DNA of 64,000 nt from Lewinella sp. LCG006 (lineage in GTDB: Bacteria; Bacteroidota; Bacteroidia; Chitinophagales; Saprospiraceae): positions 4,000,501 through 4,064,500 of the forward strand of contig NZ_CP160680.1 in NCBI RefSeq assembly GCF_040784935.1. The letters run 5' to 3'. Shown in pieces: positions 10,901-20,793 of this stretch (within the stretch, counting starts at the first letter, position 1; each line of letters opens with the position of its first letter). The position numbers and the translations under genes are program-made. The notes beneath the pieces are model-generated. The model was not told the DNA's origin. It saw only the letters and a list, made by a program, of their open reading frames with translations, and did not search any database.

Positions 10901-11843
10901 GATGATGGTGAAAAGTATGATTAAGCAGGAAGGAGGAGACATCCGGTTTACGAGCACGGAAAACGTGGGAACTACTTTTTTTCTCGAATTGAAAAACCAA
11001 GAAGCGCGCTATCAGCCAACCGTACAAGAGGGAGCAGCCAGCCCCGATGAGTTAAACGAGCTGAGCGAACTAGTGGAGTTGAAATCCGCCAAAATATTAG
11101 TCGTAGAAGATAATGATGAACTACGGGAGCTACTGGTGAAGCGCTTAGGGGTTCATTTTACGGTAAGTGAAGCCAGTAACGGCATCGAAGGGCTCGAGAA
11201 GGCCAGCGAAATTTTCCCGGACTTGATTATCACTGACCTGATCATGCCGGAAATGGACGGGATGGAAATGTGCCGGGCCATCCAGGAGGATATCAACCTC
11301 AATCACATTCCGATTTTTATGCTGACCGTGCTCCACAATTCCCGCCAGAAAGTGGAAAGCATTAAGAATGGCGTCTCAGAGTACATGGAGAAGCCCATTA
11401 ATTTCAACTTGCTGCTCGCCAAAATCAGCAACACCCTCACCTGGCGGCAAAAGATGCGCCAACGCTATGGGCAACAAGTAGAAATAGAGCAAGCAGCATC
11501 CCATCGGCAAGATCGCGAATCTCAGTTTATCAATGAGCTGGAACAGTTTGTCCTCCAGGAAGTCGCCGACGAGAATTTTTCAGTCCAGGATTTGTGTAAA
11601 TATGTCGGGATGAGTCGAACCTCGCTTTACATGAAACTAAAGAACCTGGTAGATCTTTCGCCTCAGGATTTCATTATTCATACCCGCCTCAAATACGCGC
11701 GTCAATTGCTCACCGAAGGCGAAGCGCACATTAAGGAAGTCGCTTATCGCTGCGGGTTTTCCAACCCCAAATACTTCAGCACTTCTTTCAAAAAGAAGTT
11801 TGGAGAATCTCCGCGTAGTTTTCGAAAAAAACTGGAGAATTAG
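7971..11843 (+). CDS. Hybrid two-component sensor/regulator (HTCS) of the PUL
   Basis: 1290 residues, the usual HTCS size. Signal peptide 1-26 (ends LPAQSQ); two-bladed Reg_prop beta-propeller repeats (W-[IV]-[GA]-[TA] blades such as NIWIGAENGV) to about residue 680; Y_Y_Y domain about 684-750; one membrane helix about 754-776. The cytoplasmic part has HisKA with NNITHELKTPLT (phospho-His797), HATPase with NLVSNAVKYS and GTGLGL, a receiver domain from about 1040 with phospho-Asp1089 (TDLIMPEMDG), and a C-terminal AraC-type helix-turn-helix about 1195-1288. HTCS proteins bind an oligosaccharide in the periplasm and activate the adjacent susCD operon. Its position directly upstream of susC on the same strand fits that role. 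A hairpin with arms AACCAT/ATGGTT sits at 11884-11900 between it and susC. Confidence 0.95.
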   Translation: MKPNQKLLLPLLCILLQGLWLPAQSQYRFEQLTAEQGFSQSITYELAQDSFGNIWTATEEGVVRFNSQETFRYHTYVGLPANYNNRIRTICIDRDQNIWIGAENGVALYYPEQDAFQLLGDKNSEQPHLVRTIITDQNNQLWIGAYNGLWRYLPEDRTLARVADIINIESLYADEGQLLIGAPSGLFSLRLSDQQLTTLLEKGAPLVSSILRRGNQYLVGTKTSGLFRADVNFQQITKLPIAIGNSPVNVLLPQKAGSIYVGTDGSGLWELDENFEPKRVFRNNVDEAYSLSSDGVYDLLLDREGILWVATYGGGVNMLNPVRNNFYHLTHRTNTQASIAHPFSRAILEDDEGRIWFGTKNGISIWSRGTNTWRHLLQEGPYEGAITMALTEDEETVWAGTYNYGLFRINKKTLAVSAYPLEIKENQEGKIFTCKMDQAGDLWLGGINGPVQRVSKEGEITNFAITQTKSIIPARDGGVWVAGRSGLSRIKNGQPESITALNPSQEGFRYTTINCILEKEDGALLLGTNGAGLIFYDPNTETVQSMDMRDGLPSDIVQGILMESEEVVWLSTTKGLVRLQLEPDTSIQIFDQTDGLLSTEFNYGSFAKLRNGQMLFGGVEGVTLFDPKKIKEETTNPLVVFEEFRLFNQVVSPGEGPLTEHLNSVDQLVLKHRQNSLTINFAGVSHVAPAKVQYRWKLDGLTEEWSAPSTSRQTNFTNLAPGEYIFRVQAANRDGYWGPERQLAIIVTPPWWATTLAFIIYGLLGIAALLGLLRISALFINKRNAEQQIAFFNNITHELKTPLTILLSSLEGMTNDETASSEQAKTKIQSTVKRLTALFEQLLNFHKVTAGNNSNGEVNPFMPAAHIRELTDGFQPLLRERELSLEVINHTVPAIFYYNKEVFDKIIFNLVSNAVKYSKPGGAITINIARDKHGDLQLEVKDQGIGIPSDQQKHILNQYYRARNAMNSQLPGTGLGLMMVKSMIKQEGGDIRFTSTENVGTTFFLELKNQEARYQPTVQEGAASPDELNELSELVELKSAKILVVEDNDELRELLVKRLGVHFTVSEASNGIEGLEKASEIFPDLIITDLIMPEMDGMEMCRAIQEDINLNHIPIFMLTVLHNSRQKVESIKNGVSEYMEKPINFNLLLAKISNTLTWRQKMRQRYGQQVEIEQAASHRQDRESQFINELEQFVLQEVADENFSVQDLCKYVGMSRTSLYMKLKNLVDLSPQDFIIHTRLKYARQLLTEGEAHIKEVAYRCGFSNPKYFSTSFKKKFGESPRSFRKKLEN

Positions 11844-11961
11844 CGTTTAGTCCCTAAAATACTGGTCTTTTCGACGATTTGTGAACCATTTGTGATGGTT
11901 TTCAGACCCCAAACACTGCATGGGCAGCTACCTTTATGCCATAATTAAGTTCGTAAGAATT

Positions 11962-14900
11962 ATGAAAAACTTCCTATTTATTCTATTTGCCTTTTTTGTC
12001 CTCCCGGCCCTTCACGCACAACAGACGGTGCGGGGAATCGTGCAGGATAATGAAGGTTTACCCCTCATCGGTGCCACCGTCATGGTGAAAGGGAGTAACA
12101 ATGGTACCGCCACGGATGTCGATGGCAAATACGAGTTGAAGGCAAAACCCGTAGATGTCTTGGTGTTTAGTTACACGGGCTATGAGCCTCAGGAAATCAC
12201 AGTAGGGAGTCAAACGAGCCTGGACGTTGTTCTGAACACCGATGTAGAGGTGCTGGATAAGGTCGTCGTGATTGGCTATGGTTCCGTAAGAAAACGCGAC
12301 CTGACCGGAGCGGTGAATACCCTCGACCCTACCACGGAGGAAGTTTCTCAATTTGATGATTTTCAATCTTACCTGCAAGGGCGAGCTACGGGCGTGTATG
12401 TGCAATCCAACGGGGCGGAGCCCAACTCACCTAGCTCCATCCGAATTCGGGGTGCCAACAGCTTGCGTGGAGACAATGAGCCCCTCTACGTTATTGATGG
12501 TATCATTGTCAATTCTTCAACCGAGGATACGGCCGACCCCCTTTCTGGTGGTAATTCTTACTTGTCTCCCCAGAACGGCCTTACGGGAGTCAACCCTCAG
12601 GATATTGAAAGCATTGAAATCCTGAAGGATGCTTCGGCTACGGCGATCTATGGTTCGCGTGGAGCCAACGGGGTGATCTTAATTACCACCAAGCAAGGAA
12701 CCAGCGGCAAAACCAAAGTGACCTATAATACAGTTGCGCGTTTTGGCGAAGCCACCAATCTGGTGGACTTTCTTGATGCCTCGCAGTATGTCGATTACCA
12801 GGCAGAAGCCCGTGAATTGCAGGGATTCAATCCTCGCTTCTACCAATACAGCGATGGGTCAATAGCGGAGTTCGTCACGAGTGCTGACTATATGGAGGCT
12901 AACGCTGCGGATATTCCCCGTTTGGAACAGGTCAATTGGTACGAGGATATTTTCCGTACTTCCGTCAGCCAGAACCACCGCTTGAACGTGAGTGGCGGTA
13001 GTGAAAAAGGCAAGTTCTACTTCGCCGGAGGTTATCTGACCAATCAGGGCATTGTTCCCAATGCAGAAGCAAAGTCGGGCGATATATTGCTCAACTTTAC
13101 CCGCGATCTGAGCGACCGGGTAAGCTTAAGTACCCGCGTTTCGGCAACTTTTTCGGCCAACCAGGCCAGCAAGGGTACCGAAAATCTCGGAGGTGCCAAC
13201 CGCAGTATTATCCAGCAGATTACCCTCGGCGCTCCATTGTTAGGATTCTCCGACAATAATGTTACCGATGATATTGAACAGATCGTTGACGGGCCGCGTG
13301 CCTGGATTCAAGACTATAATGATGATGCAGAAGAGTTGCGCACACTTGGGTCAATTAAGTTAGATTATGAAATCTCTGACGTCTTCAGCTACCGTTTCCA
13401 AACGGGGGTAGATTACCGCAACAAGCAGCGGCAAATCTGGTACGGCACCAGTATTTTCCGTGGAGCTCAAGCCAATGGAGAAGCCGGTATCAGCACCCTG
13501 GATCGCTTCCGCTACAACATCGACAATACCCTGATGTTCAAGAAGCGTTTTCGCAAAGGGCACCGTATCAACGGTACCGTAGGTTTTATCTGGGACGCTA
13601 CTGATGTCGAGCAGACCACGTTCTCGGCTTCGGATTTTGCCAACAAAGATTTACGTTACAACGGCATCAGCCTGGGGCAGGTCTACACCCCGCTTGTCTA
13701 CGATACTCGCCAGGAGGCGCTCCTGTCTTTCCTCGGGCGCGTCAACTACAGCTGGAAAGATCGCTACCTCGTCACGGCCTCTTTCCGTTCCGATGGCACC
13801 AGTAAGTTTGCGGACGATAACAAGTATTCTTTCTTCCCCGCCGTTGCGGTGGCTTGGCGAATGATCAACGAGAAATTCCTGGCCGACCAAAATCTGCTCA
13901 GTGATGCAAAATTAAGGATTGGTTGGGGACTTACCGGTAGTCAGGCCATTCAGCCCTACCAAACCTTGGCACGGTTTGGCCCCACCGCCAACTTGCTTTC
14001 AGATGCCGAAGGTAATGGTATCACGGCTTTGATTCCCTTGAACCTGGCCAACCCTTCTTTGATATGGGAGACCACCAACCAATTCAATGCTGGCGTAGAT
14101 GTAGGTTTTCTCAACGACCGTTTTACTGGTAGTGTAGACGTTTATTACAAGCGTACTTACGATCTTTTGCAACAATTGAACATCGGGCCATCCGCTGGCT
14201 TCAGCTCCTTCACGGCCAACCAGGGTGATTTGATCAACCGCGGTATTGAGTTTGGCTTCAATGCTAATATTCTGGAAGGTAAGCTGCGTTGGCAATTGCG
14301 TGGAAATATCTCTTTCAATCGTAACGAAATTACCAACTTGGGGCTTCCTCCAGCACAGTTTGGTACCCAGACCTACTCGGCCTTTCTCGGGCAGAATGTT
14401 TCTGGGGGCAACTTTTTCAAAGTACCTGCCAATATCTTCATTGAAGGCCAACCCGCCGGCGTCTTTTGGGGATACGCCACGAATGGTATCGTCAGCACTC
14501 CCGAACAGTTGGAGCAGGCACCAAATGTACAAGGTATGACCACCCAGCTAGGTGATGTCTTCTACGTTGATCAAAACGGTGATGGGAACATTACCGAACT
14601 CGACTTGACCGTTATTGGCGATCCCAACCCCGATTTTACCTATGGTATTGGCAGCGACTTCGGTTATGGTCGCTTTAGCCTCAGCCTGTTTTTCAATGGC
14701 GTTTACGGTAATGAAATCGCCAACGGTAACCTTGCCCAGACGGATTACGCTGGAGGCAACACCAACAACATTCGCACCGAAGCTTACCTTGATGCCTGGC
14801 GACCAGACAACATCGAAGGTGCTTATCCGCGTATTGGTTACCTGAATCCGGGTGATTTCACCGACCGTTTTCTCGAAGATGGTAGTTTCCTGCGATTGAG

Positions 14901-15120
14901 TTATGTAAGTCTGGGGTACGAGCTTCCCGCCGGCGTGATCAACCGCATCCAGTCGGCCCGCTTTTTCGTTTCCGGCCAAAACCTGCTGTTGATTACCAGC
15001 TACAGTGGCTTTGATCCTGAAGTAGATAGTTTCTCTTACGACCCCACTCGCCGGGGTATTGATTGGGGTTCTTTCCCTAATCAGCGCTCGGTAACCTTTG
15101 GTTTGAACGTAGGATTTTAA
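11962..15120 (+). CDS. SusC/RagA-family TonB-dependent outer-membrane transporter
   Basis: I place the start at ATG 11962, giving MKNFLFILFAFFVLPALHAQ, a clean signal peptide; an upstream ATG at 11920 only adds a charged stretch. 1052 residues. After the signal comes a carboxypeptidase-regulatory-like domain (about 21-110; GTATDVDGKYEL), then the plug with the SusC signatures VVVIGYGSVRKRDLTGAV, SIRIRGANSLRG and PLYVIDGI, and EILKDASATAIYGSRGANGV. The rest is a 22-stranded barrel ending in an aromatic-rich strand (VTFGLNVGF). It imports oligosaccharides across the outer membrane together with the SusD lipoprotein encoded 46 bases downstream. The sugar specificity cannot be read from sequence; neighbours suggest a sulfated xylan-like oligosaccharide. 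Confidence 0.95.
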   Translation: MKNFLFILFAFFVLPALHAQQTVRGIVQDNEGLPLIGATVMVKGSNNGTATDVDGKYELKAKPVDVLVFSYTGYEPQEITVGSQTSLDVVLNTDVEVLDKVVVIGYGSVRKRDLTGAVNTLDPTTEEVSQFDDFQSYLQGRATGVYVQSNGAEPNSPSSIRIRGANSLRGDNEPLYVIDGIIVNSSTEDTADPLSGGNSYLSPQNGLTGVNPQDIESIEILKDASATAIYGSRGANGVILITTKQGTSGKTKVTYNTVARFGEATNLVDFLDASQYVDYQAEARELQGFNPRFYQYSDGSIAEFVTSADYMEANAADIPRLEQVNWYEDIFRTSVSQNHRLNVSGGSEKGKFYFAGGYLTNQGIVPNAEAKSGDILLNFTRDLSDRVSLSTRVSATFSANQASKGTENLGGANRSIIQQITLGAPLLGFSDNNVTDDIEQIVDGPRAWIQDYNDDAEELRTLGSIKLDYEISDVFSYRFQTGVDYRNKQRQIWYGTSIFRGAQANGEAGISTLDRFRYNIDNTLMFKKRFRKGHRINGTVGFIWDATDVEQTTFSASDFANKDLRYNGISLGQVYTPLVYDTRQEALLSFLGRVNYSWKDRYLVTASFRSDGTSKFADDNKYSFFPAVAVAWRMINEKFLADQNLLSDAKLRIGWGLTGSQAIQPYQTLARFGPTANLLSDAEGNGITALIPLNLANPSLIWETTNQFNAGVDVGFLNDRFTGSVDVYYKRTYDLLQQLNIGPSAGFSSFTANQGDLINRGIEFGFNANILEGKLRWQLRGNISFNRNEITNLGLPPAQFGTQTYSAFLGQNVSGGNFFKVPANIFIEGQPAGVFWGYATNGIVSTPEQLEQAPNVQGMTTQLGDVFYVDQNGDGNITELDLTVIGDPNPDFTYGIGSDFGYGRFSLSLFFNGVYGNEIANGNLAQTDYAGGNTNNIRTEAYLDAWRPDNIEGAYPRIGYLNPGDFTDRFLEDGSFLRLSYVSLGYELPAGVINRIQSARFFVSGQNLLLITSYSGFDPEVDSFSYDPTRRGIDWGSFPNQRSVTFGLNVGF

Positions 15121-15166
15121 TTTAAAAAGAAAGGGCGATCTCGCCTTACTTATAAAAGATTAAGCA

Positions 15167-16720
15167 ATGGACTTTATCAAAAAATATACCTTCCTGTTTC
15201 TCGCGCTTTTAAGCTTGACCGCTTGCCAGAATGCCTTACAGGAAGATCCCGAAACCTTCTACAACGAAGAGCAGGTGTTTGCCACGGAAGAAGGGGTGGA
15301 AGCTGCTGTGAATGGTTTGTTTTCTGCTTTTTTTGACGGCGGCTACTACGGTTCTTCCTGGCACGGGATGATCATGCCCCTTTCGGGGAAATTTTGGTCG
15401 AACCAGACGGCTAGCCAGGATGCGACCAGTTTGAATACCGCTTCTAACAATACCTGGTTACTGCGGCTTTGGCCCCAAATGTATACCACCATCAATACGG
15501 CCAATGTGATCATCGCTAACCTGGAAAAATCAGAGGCTGGACTGGCCAATCAGGAAACAGCACTAGGGCAGGCTTACTTTATCCGCTCCCTGGTCTATTT
15601 TGATTTGGTACGGCTCTTTGGTGGTGTACCACTGCGAACGACCCCGACGACTTTCGACGATCTCCATCTGGCACGTGCTACCAAGGGAGAAGTCTATGAG
15701 CTGGTCATTGCGGATTTACAGCGTGCGATGGATTTACTGCCCGCACCGGGTACTTACCGCCTTGAGCGTCCTACGCCTTTCACTGCGCAGGCTTATTTGG
15801 CAAAAGTTTACCTCACTTTAGCCAGTGAAGGGAATGATGCCAACTACTACAACCTGGCCAAAACAGCGGCGCTGGAAGTGATTCAAAATGGTCCTTACCA
15901 ACTGACCCCAACCTACGCCGAACTGTTTGACTTTGGTAATGAAAATACGGTAGAATCCATTATGGAAATCCAGTACGGCCAGACCGGAGGCGTTCGCAAC
16001 GCCGATATCGTTCGCATGTATACTCCCCGAAATAGCATATACGTGGCCAACAATGTGGTGACTTTTGGTCGGATTCGTCCCAACAAAGAAACCTTCGACC
16101 AACACGTCAATCAGTACCCTGGAGATCCGCGGATTGATGCGACGTTTATCTACGATAGTTATGCCTTGAACAATGGCAATACCCAAACCATTTACCCAAC
16201 CCGCACCACCGGAAACGATGGCTACGCCTGCATCCGCAAATACCTTGATCCTACCTACAATGGTACGACGACTTCCCGCAATATGATTCTTTTCCGCTAC
16301 GCAGATTTGCTCCTCATGATGGCGGAAATAGAGAATGAACTCAGTGGCCCCGATGCAGCCTACGACTACGTGAACCAAGTACTCGCCCGTGCCCGCGACC
16401 TGGATGGCGACGGCATGAGCGACACGGTAGAACCGGCAGACTGGTCGGGGATGAGCCAGGAAACCTTTAGATTCCGTATCCGACAGGAAAGATTGTACGA
16501 ACTACTGGCTGAAGGGCAGGACTGGTTCGATACGCGCCGTTTTGGCTACGATTACTTCTTGGAAACCGTCGTACGTCCTCATAATGAGCATCCGACTTTC
16601 GATAGTAACAGGGATTTTGTCTATCCGGAGGATGAGAAAAACATGTTGCTACCTATTCCCTTAACGGAAATTTCGGGTAACCAATTGGTAAATCCTGAGG
16701 ATCAAAATCCGGGTTATTAA
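15167..16720 (+). CDS. SusD/RagB-family glycan-binding surface lipoprotein
   Basis: 517 residues with a lipoprotein signal (LLSLTACQN, lipidated Cys20). The SusD family pattern is present throughout: an N-terminal EEQVFATEEGVEAAVNGLF segment, TPR-like helices (LGQAYFIRSLVYFDLVRLFGGVPL), and the C-terminal hallmark LLPIPLTEISGNQLVNPEDQ followed by NPGY. SusD proteins cap the SusC barrel and bind the glycan at the cell surface. It follows susC by 46 bases and precedes the GH3 gene by 48, so it is part of one operon. Confidence 0.95.
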   Translation: MDFIKKYTFLFLALLSLTACQNALQEDPETFYNEEQVFATEEGVEAAVNGLFSAFFDGGYYGSSWHGMIMPLSGKFWSNQTASQDATSLNTASNNTWLLRLWPQMYTTINTANVIIANLEKSEAGLANQETALGQAYFIRSLVYFDLVRLFGGVPLRTTPTTFDDLHLARATKGEVYELVIADLQRAMDLLPAPGTYRLERPTPFTAQAYLAKVYLTLASEGNDANYYNLAKTAALEVIQNGPYQLTPTYAELFDFGNENTVESIMEIQYGQTGGVRNADIVRMYTPRNSIYVANNVVTFGRIRPNKETFDQHVNQYPGDPRIDATFIYDSYALNNGNTQTIYPTRTTGNDGYACIRKYLDPTYNGTTTSRNMILFRYADLLLMMAEIENELSGPDAAYDYVNQVLARARDLDGDGMSDTVEPADWSGMSQETFRFRIRQERLYELLAEGQDWFDTRRFGYDYFLETVVRPHNEHPTFDSNRDFVYPEDEKNMLLPIPLTEISGNQLVNPEDQNPGY

Positions 16721-16768
16721 TTTCCGCAACAGCACTCTAATTTCAAAATCAAGCACAACCAAATAGTT

Positions 16769-19129
16769 ATGGATTTATTCAAGATAAACATCTTGAAAGG
16801 GGGCTTTTTTATCCTTGTACTAAGCCTCTGCTTAGGTTTTCGGACCAAAGAAACAACACCAGAACCTCCCCTCTACCTGAATGCCGAAGCACCGGTAGCC
16901 GACCGCGTCAAAGACCTTATGGCACGGATGACCCTGGTGGAGAAAGTGAACCAAATGTGCCAATACGTAGGTTTGGAACACATGAAAGTTGCGGAGGCCA
17001 ACCTCACGGAAGAGGAGATGAAGCACAGCGATGCGCAGGGCTTTTACCCCGGCTTGTTCAGCAAAGACGTGGCGCAGATGACCCGCGAAGGCAAAATCGG
17101 TTCTTTCCTCCACGTTGTGACGGCCGAAGAAGCCAATTACCTTCAGGAGTTGGCCCAGCAAAGCCGCCTGAAAATCCCCCTGCTGATCGGTATTGATGCC
17201 ATCCACGGCAACGGCCTCTTCCGGGGAGCGACGATCTATCCTAGCCCGATCAGTCAGGCCGCCAGTTGGAACGATGCCGCCGCTTACGAAATGGGCCGTC
17301 AGACGGCACTGGAAATGCGGGCCACCGGTTCTCAGTGGGCTTTTACTCCCAATATTGATGTCTTGCGTGACCCGCGTTGGGGCCGTACGGGAGAGACCTT
17401 TGGCGAAGATCCTTTCCTGGTAGGCAACCTCGGAGTAGCCACCATCAAGGGAATGCAAACTGATGATTTTACGGGTACCGATAAAGTCATTGCCTGCGCC
17501 AAGCACCTCATCGCTGGTAGCCAATCCGTGAATGGCTTGAATGCCGCCCCAACTGACGTTTCCGAACGCACCCTCTTCGAGATTTACCTGCCCCCTTACC
17601 GTCGGGCCATCGAAGAAGCGAACATCTTCAGCATCATGGCCGCTCACAATGAAGTGAATGGCGTACCCTGCCACATGGACAAATTCATGATGACGGAACT
17701 GCTGCGTGATCGCTGGGGCTTCAATGGCTTCTACGTGAGCGATTGGAATGATGTCTCCCGGATTGCGACGCTTCACCACGCGGCGGAAAATTTCAAGGAA
17801 GCGTCTTTCTTATCCGTAGATGCGGGGCTGGATATGCACATGCACGGACCTCAGTTTGCGGAATACATTGTAGATCTGGTCGAAAGTGGCCGCTTGGCAG
17901 AAGCTCGTGTAGACGAGGCCTGTAGCTTGATTCTGGAAGCGAAATTCCGCTTGGGGCTTTTTGAAAATCCTTTTGTTGACTTGGAAAAAGTAGACGCTGT
18001 CGTATTCAACGAAAAGCACCAGGCGACCGCCCTGCAAGGAGCACGTGAAGCCATGACGCTGCTCAAAAACAATGGCGTTCTGCCTTTGGCCGCCAACAAA
18101 AAGCGGCTGCTTGTTCTTGGGCCAAATGCCGATAACATGACGATCATGGGCGATTGGGTTTCCCCCCAACCGGAAGACCAAATGATCACGGTATACGAAG
18201 GAATAAAAGCGCTGGGTACGGCGAAAGGCCACACCGTAAGCTACTTTGACGTAGCCGATCGTTCCAAAGAAATTACCGAAGAAGAAATAGCAGGCGCACA
18301 AGCTGCCGCACAGGATGCCGATGCTGTCGTATTGGTGCTGGGCGAAAACTCGTTTCGTCACGATTGGCCCAACAAAACAACGGGCGAAAATATCGACCGT
18401 GCTACGCTTCAATTGTCAGGCAAGCAGTTGCGCTTGGCGCAAATGGTGCATGCTGCGGGCAAGCCCATCATTGTGGTCTACGTAAGCGGCAGTCCGATCT
18501 CTGAGCCTTGGTTGCAGAACAACGCTGCCGCGATCCTCAACGCCTGGGAACCCGGCAGCTTTGGTGGACAAGCAGTGGCTGAAGTACTGTTTGGTGATTA
18601 CAATCCTTCTGGCAAGCTACCCCTGACGGTGCCACGTAGCGTAGGCCAGCTGCAAATGGTTTACAACCACAAGCCTTCTACCTACAAGCACCGCTATCAC
18701 ACGGAAAAGAAAACCCCCTTGTACCCCTTTGGGTACGGAATGAGCTACACTACTTTTGGTTATTCAGCACCACAGCTTTCGTCTCCGTCTATGGACGGGG
18801 ACGGAAGGGTGACTGTTCGTTTGGACGTAACCAATACGGGGAAAGTAGCAGGTACCGAAATTGTACAACTCTACATTCGGGATGAGGTCAGTTCAGTGAC
18901 TCGCCCCGTTAAGGAACTCAAAGGCTACGAGCGCGTAAGTCTGGAGCCAGGAGCCACCAAAACGGTGACCTTTGAAATCGGTCCAGAACATCTCGCTTTC
19001 TATGATTTACAGATGAACTATGTAGTGGAGCCGGGCACCTTCAAGATTATGACGGGATCGTCTTCGCTAGATAAAGATTTACAAACCACTACGCTGACCG
19101 TTGCCAGCAAAATTCAAATGAACCCTTAG
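16769..19129 (+). CDS. Glycoside hydrolase family 3 (beta-glucosidase/beta-xylosidase type)
   Basis: 786 residues with an N-terminal hydrophobic signal (ILVLSLCLGF), so periplasmic. The GH3 N-domain contains IDAIHGNGLFRGAT, RDPRWGRTGETFGEDP and the nucleophile segment GFYVSDWNDV (Asp325). The C-domain (about 420-640) includes LGENSFRHDWPN, and a fibronectin-III-like domain closes the protein (about 690-770; YIRDEVSSVTRPVKELKGYE). GH3 enzymes remove single beta-linked glucose or xylose units from chain ends. Beside a GH10 gene a xylosidase role is plausible but not proven. Only two bases separate its stop from the next start, indicating tight co-transcription. Confidence 0.92.
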   Translation: MDLFKINILKGGFFILVLSLCLGFRTKETTPEPPLYLNAEAPVADRVKDLMARMTLVEKVNQMCQYVGLEHMKVAEANLTEEEMKHSDAQGFYPGLFSKDVAQMTREGKIGSFLHVVTAEEANYLQELAQQSRLKIPLLIGIDAIHGNGLFRGATIYPSPISQAASWNDAAAYEMGRQTALEMRATGSQWAFTPNIDVLRDPRWGRTGETFGEDPFLVGNLGVATIKGMQTDDFTGTDKVIACAKHLIAGSQSVNGLNAAPTDVSERTLFEIYLPPYRRAIEEANIFSIMAAHNEVNGVPCHMDKFMMTELLRDRWGFNGFYVSDWNDVSRIATLHHAAENFKEASFLSVDAGLDMHMHGPQFAEYIVDLVESGRLAEARVDEACSLILEAKFRLGLFENPFVDLEKVDAVVFNEKHQATALQGAREAMTLLKNNGVLPLAANKKRLLVLGPNADNMTIMGDWVSPQPEDQMITVYEGIKALGTAKGHTVSYFDVADRSKEITEEEIAGAQAAAQDADAVVLVLGENSFRHDWPNKTTGENIDRATLQLSGKQLRLAQMVHAAGKPIIVVYVSGSPISEPWLQNNAAAILNAWEPGSFGGQAVAEVLFGDYNPSGKLPLTVPRSVGQLQMVYNHKPSTYKHRYHTEKKTPLYPFGYGMSYTTFGYSAPQLSSPSMDGDGRVTVRLDVTNTGKVAGTEIVQLYIRDEVSSVTRPVKELKGYERVSLEPGATKTVTFEIGPEHLAFYDLQMNYVVEPGTFKIMTGSSSLDKDLQTTTLTVASKIQMNP

Positions 19130-19131
19130 TT

Positions 19132-20790
19132 ATGACCAGCTACAGAGCTTTATTCCTCAGCCCGGTGTTGTTACTTTTTGGCATTTCTCTGGCCGCTGTA
19201 ATGCACGAACCCATCACAACAGTTACGACGGAATCGCCATCTAAGCGGATGCGCGAACAGCCGAATATCATCTACATTATGGCTGATGACCTGACCACCC
19301 AGGCCATCAGTGCGTACGGAGATATTTATAAGGATATTGCTCCAACTCCCAACATGGACCGCCTGGCGGCCGAGGGGATGCTGTTCAACGATGTGCTGTG
19401 TACCAACGCGATTTGCGGCCCCAGCCGGGCAGCCATCCTGACGGGCAAGTACAGCCACCTCAACGGCTATTACAAAAACGAGAATGGCGGAAAATTCAAT
19501 GTTGACCAATGGACTTTCCCACTGGCTTTTCAGGAGGCAGGTTACCAGACAGCACTGTTCGGGAAATGGCACCTGGGGACCGACCCTACGGGGTTTGATG
19601 CCTATAAATTCCACGCCAATGCCGGACAGCAAGGCACCTACTGGGATCCTCTTTACAATGAAAATGGCGAACAGGTCCGTGAAAAAGGCTACGCCACCAA
19701 TCTCACCACGGATTTTGCGATCGACTGGATGAGTGAAGGCCGTAAAGAAAATGCTCCTTTTCTAATGTTGTTGCAGTACAAAGCACCTCACCGCCCCTGG
19801 GAGCCCGATGGCAAATACGAAAAACTCTGGGACGATGTAGAGATGCCTTATCCTGCTACCTTCAATGATACCTACGAAGGGCGTGAACTCACCGCCGGTG
19901 ATACCGAAATGACCATGGAGCACCTCAGTCGTAGAGACATGAAACTCGAACGCCCAGAGGGCTTGACGGGTGTTGACAAAATCCGCTGGGATTTTTATGG
20001 GGCAAAGAACGACGAAATCGTTCAGCCTGAGGGAATGACCGCAGAGGAGGGCCGTCGCTGGCGTTATCAGCGTTACATCAAAGATTACCTGGCTTGCGTG
20101 AAATCCGTAGACGACAATATTGGGCGAGTACTGGACTATTTGGATAAACATGACCTGGCCGAAAATACCATCGTGGTGCTTACTTCCGATCAAGGGTTTT
20201 ACCTGGGAGATCATGGCTTTTTTGACAAGCGGTTCATCTACGAAGAATCCCTTCGGATGCCCTTTATGGTGCGTTATCCCAAGGTGGTAAAGGCCGGTTC
20301 TGTGAATGATGATATTATTACCAATGTTGATTTTGCCCCAACCCTGCTGGATTTGGCCGGAATCAAAACCGAGGAAGAAATGCAGGGCAACAGCTTTGCT
20401 GCGATGTTGTACGGAAAGACGCCCCGCAAGTGGCGCCAGTCAATGTATTACCATTACTACGAATTCCCCTTCTGGCACCACGTGCAACCGCACTATGGCA
20501 TCAGGACGCAACGTTATACCCTGGCCCATTTTTACTACAATATTGATAAGTGGGAATTGTATGACAACCAGGAAGACCCCGATCAGTTGGTGAACCGGAT
20601 TGATGATCCTGCCTACCAGGAGATCCGCCAAAAACTAGAGGCCGAGCTGAAGGACCTAATGGTGGAATACGGCAACAATCATTCCCTGGAGGAATTTCGG
20701 GAAATTTCCGACAAGGACTTTGGTTCGATTGTCGATAAACCGGAGAATGAAGAAAACGTCGAAGACATTATCAACAACAAACAAAAATAA
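19132..20790 (+). CDS. Family S1 sulfatase 1 (C-G-P-S-R)
   Basis: 552 residues, signal peptide about 1-22. The metal-binding start is NIIYIMADDLTTQAIS; the formylglycine site is Cys95 in ICGPSRAAILTG, followed by FGKWHLGTDP and the second metal site TSDQGFYLGDHGFFDKRF. The last motif and the overall layout resemble the large arylsulfatase/N-acetylglucosamine-6-sulfatase-like branch of S1, but the substrate position cannot be assigned from sequence. The enzyme hydrolyses sulfate esters on a glycan in the periplasm. It is the first of four consecutive sulfatase genes and requires conversion of Cys95, presumably by the FGE at 6748-7803. Confidence 0.93.
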   Translation: MTSYRALFLSPVLLLFGISLAAVMHEPITTVTTESPSKRMREQPNIIYIMADDLTTQAISAYGDIYKDIAPTPNMDRLAAEGMLFNDVLCTNAICGPSRAAILTGKYSHLNGYYKNENGGKFNVDQWTFPLAFQEAGYQTALFGKWHLGTDPTGFDAYKFHANAGQQGTYWDPLYNENGEQVREKGYATNLTTDFAIDWMSEGRKENAPFLMLLQYKAPHRPWEPDGKYEKLWDDVEMPYPATFNDTYEGRELTAGDTEMTMEHLSRRDMKLERPEGLTGVDKIRWDFYGAKNDEIVQPEGMTAEEGRRWRYQRYIKDYLACVKSVDDNIGRVLDYLDKHDLAENTIVVLTSDQGFYLGDHGFFDKRFIYEESLRMPFMVRYPKVVKAGSVNDDIITNVDFAPTLLDLAGIKTEEEMQGNSFAAMLYGKTPRKWRQSMYYHYYEFPFWHHVQPHYGIRTQRYTLAHFYYNIDKWELYDNQEDPDQLVNRIDDPAYQEIRQKLEAELKDLMVEYGNNHSLEEFREISDKDFGSIVDKPENEENVEDIINNKQK

Positions 20791-20793
20791 GCC

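Noticed and set aside
11884-11900. Transcription terminator between the HTCS and susC genes
   Set aside because: The AACCAT/ATGGTT stem is short and lacks a T-run; noted only as a hairpin.
11920-11961. An upstream start for SusC
   Set aside because: ATG 11920 places 14 extra residues before an otherwise perfect signal peptide beginning at 11962.
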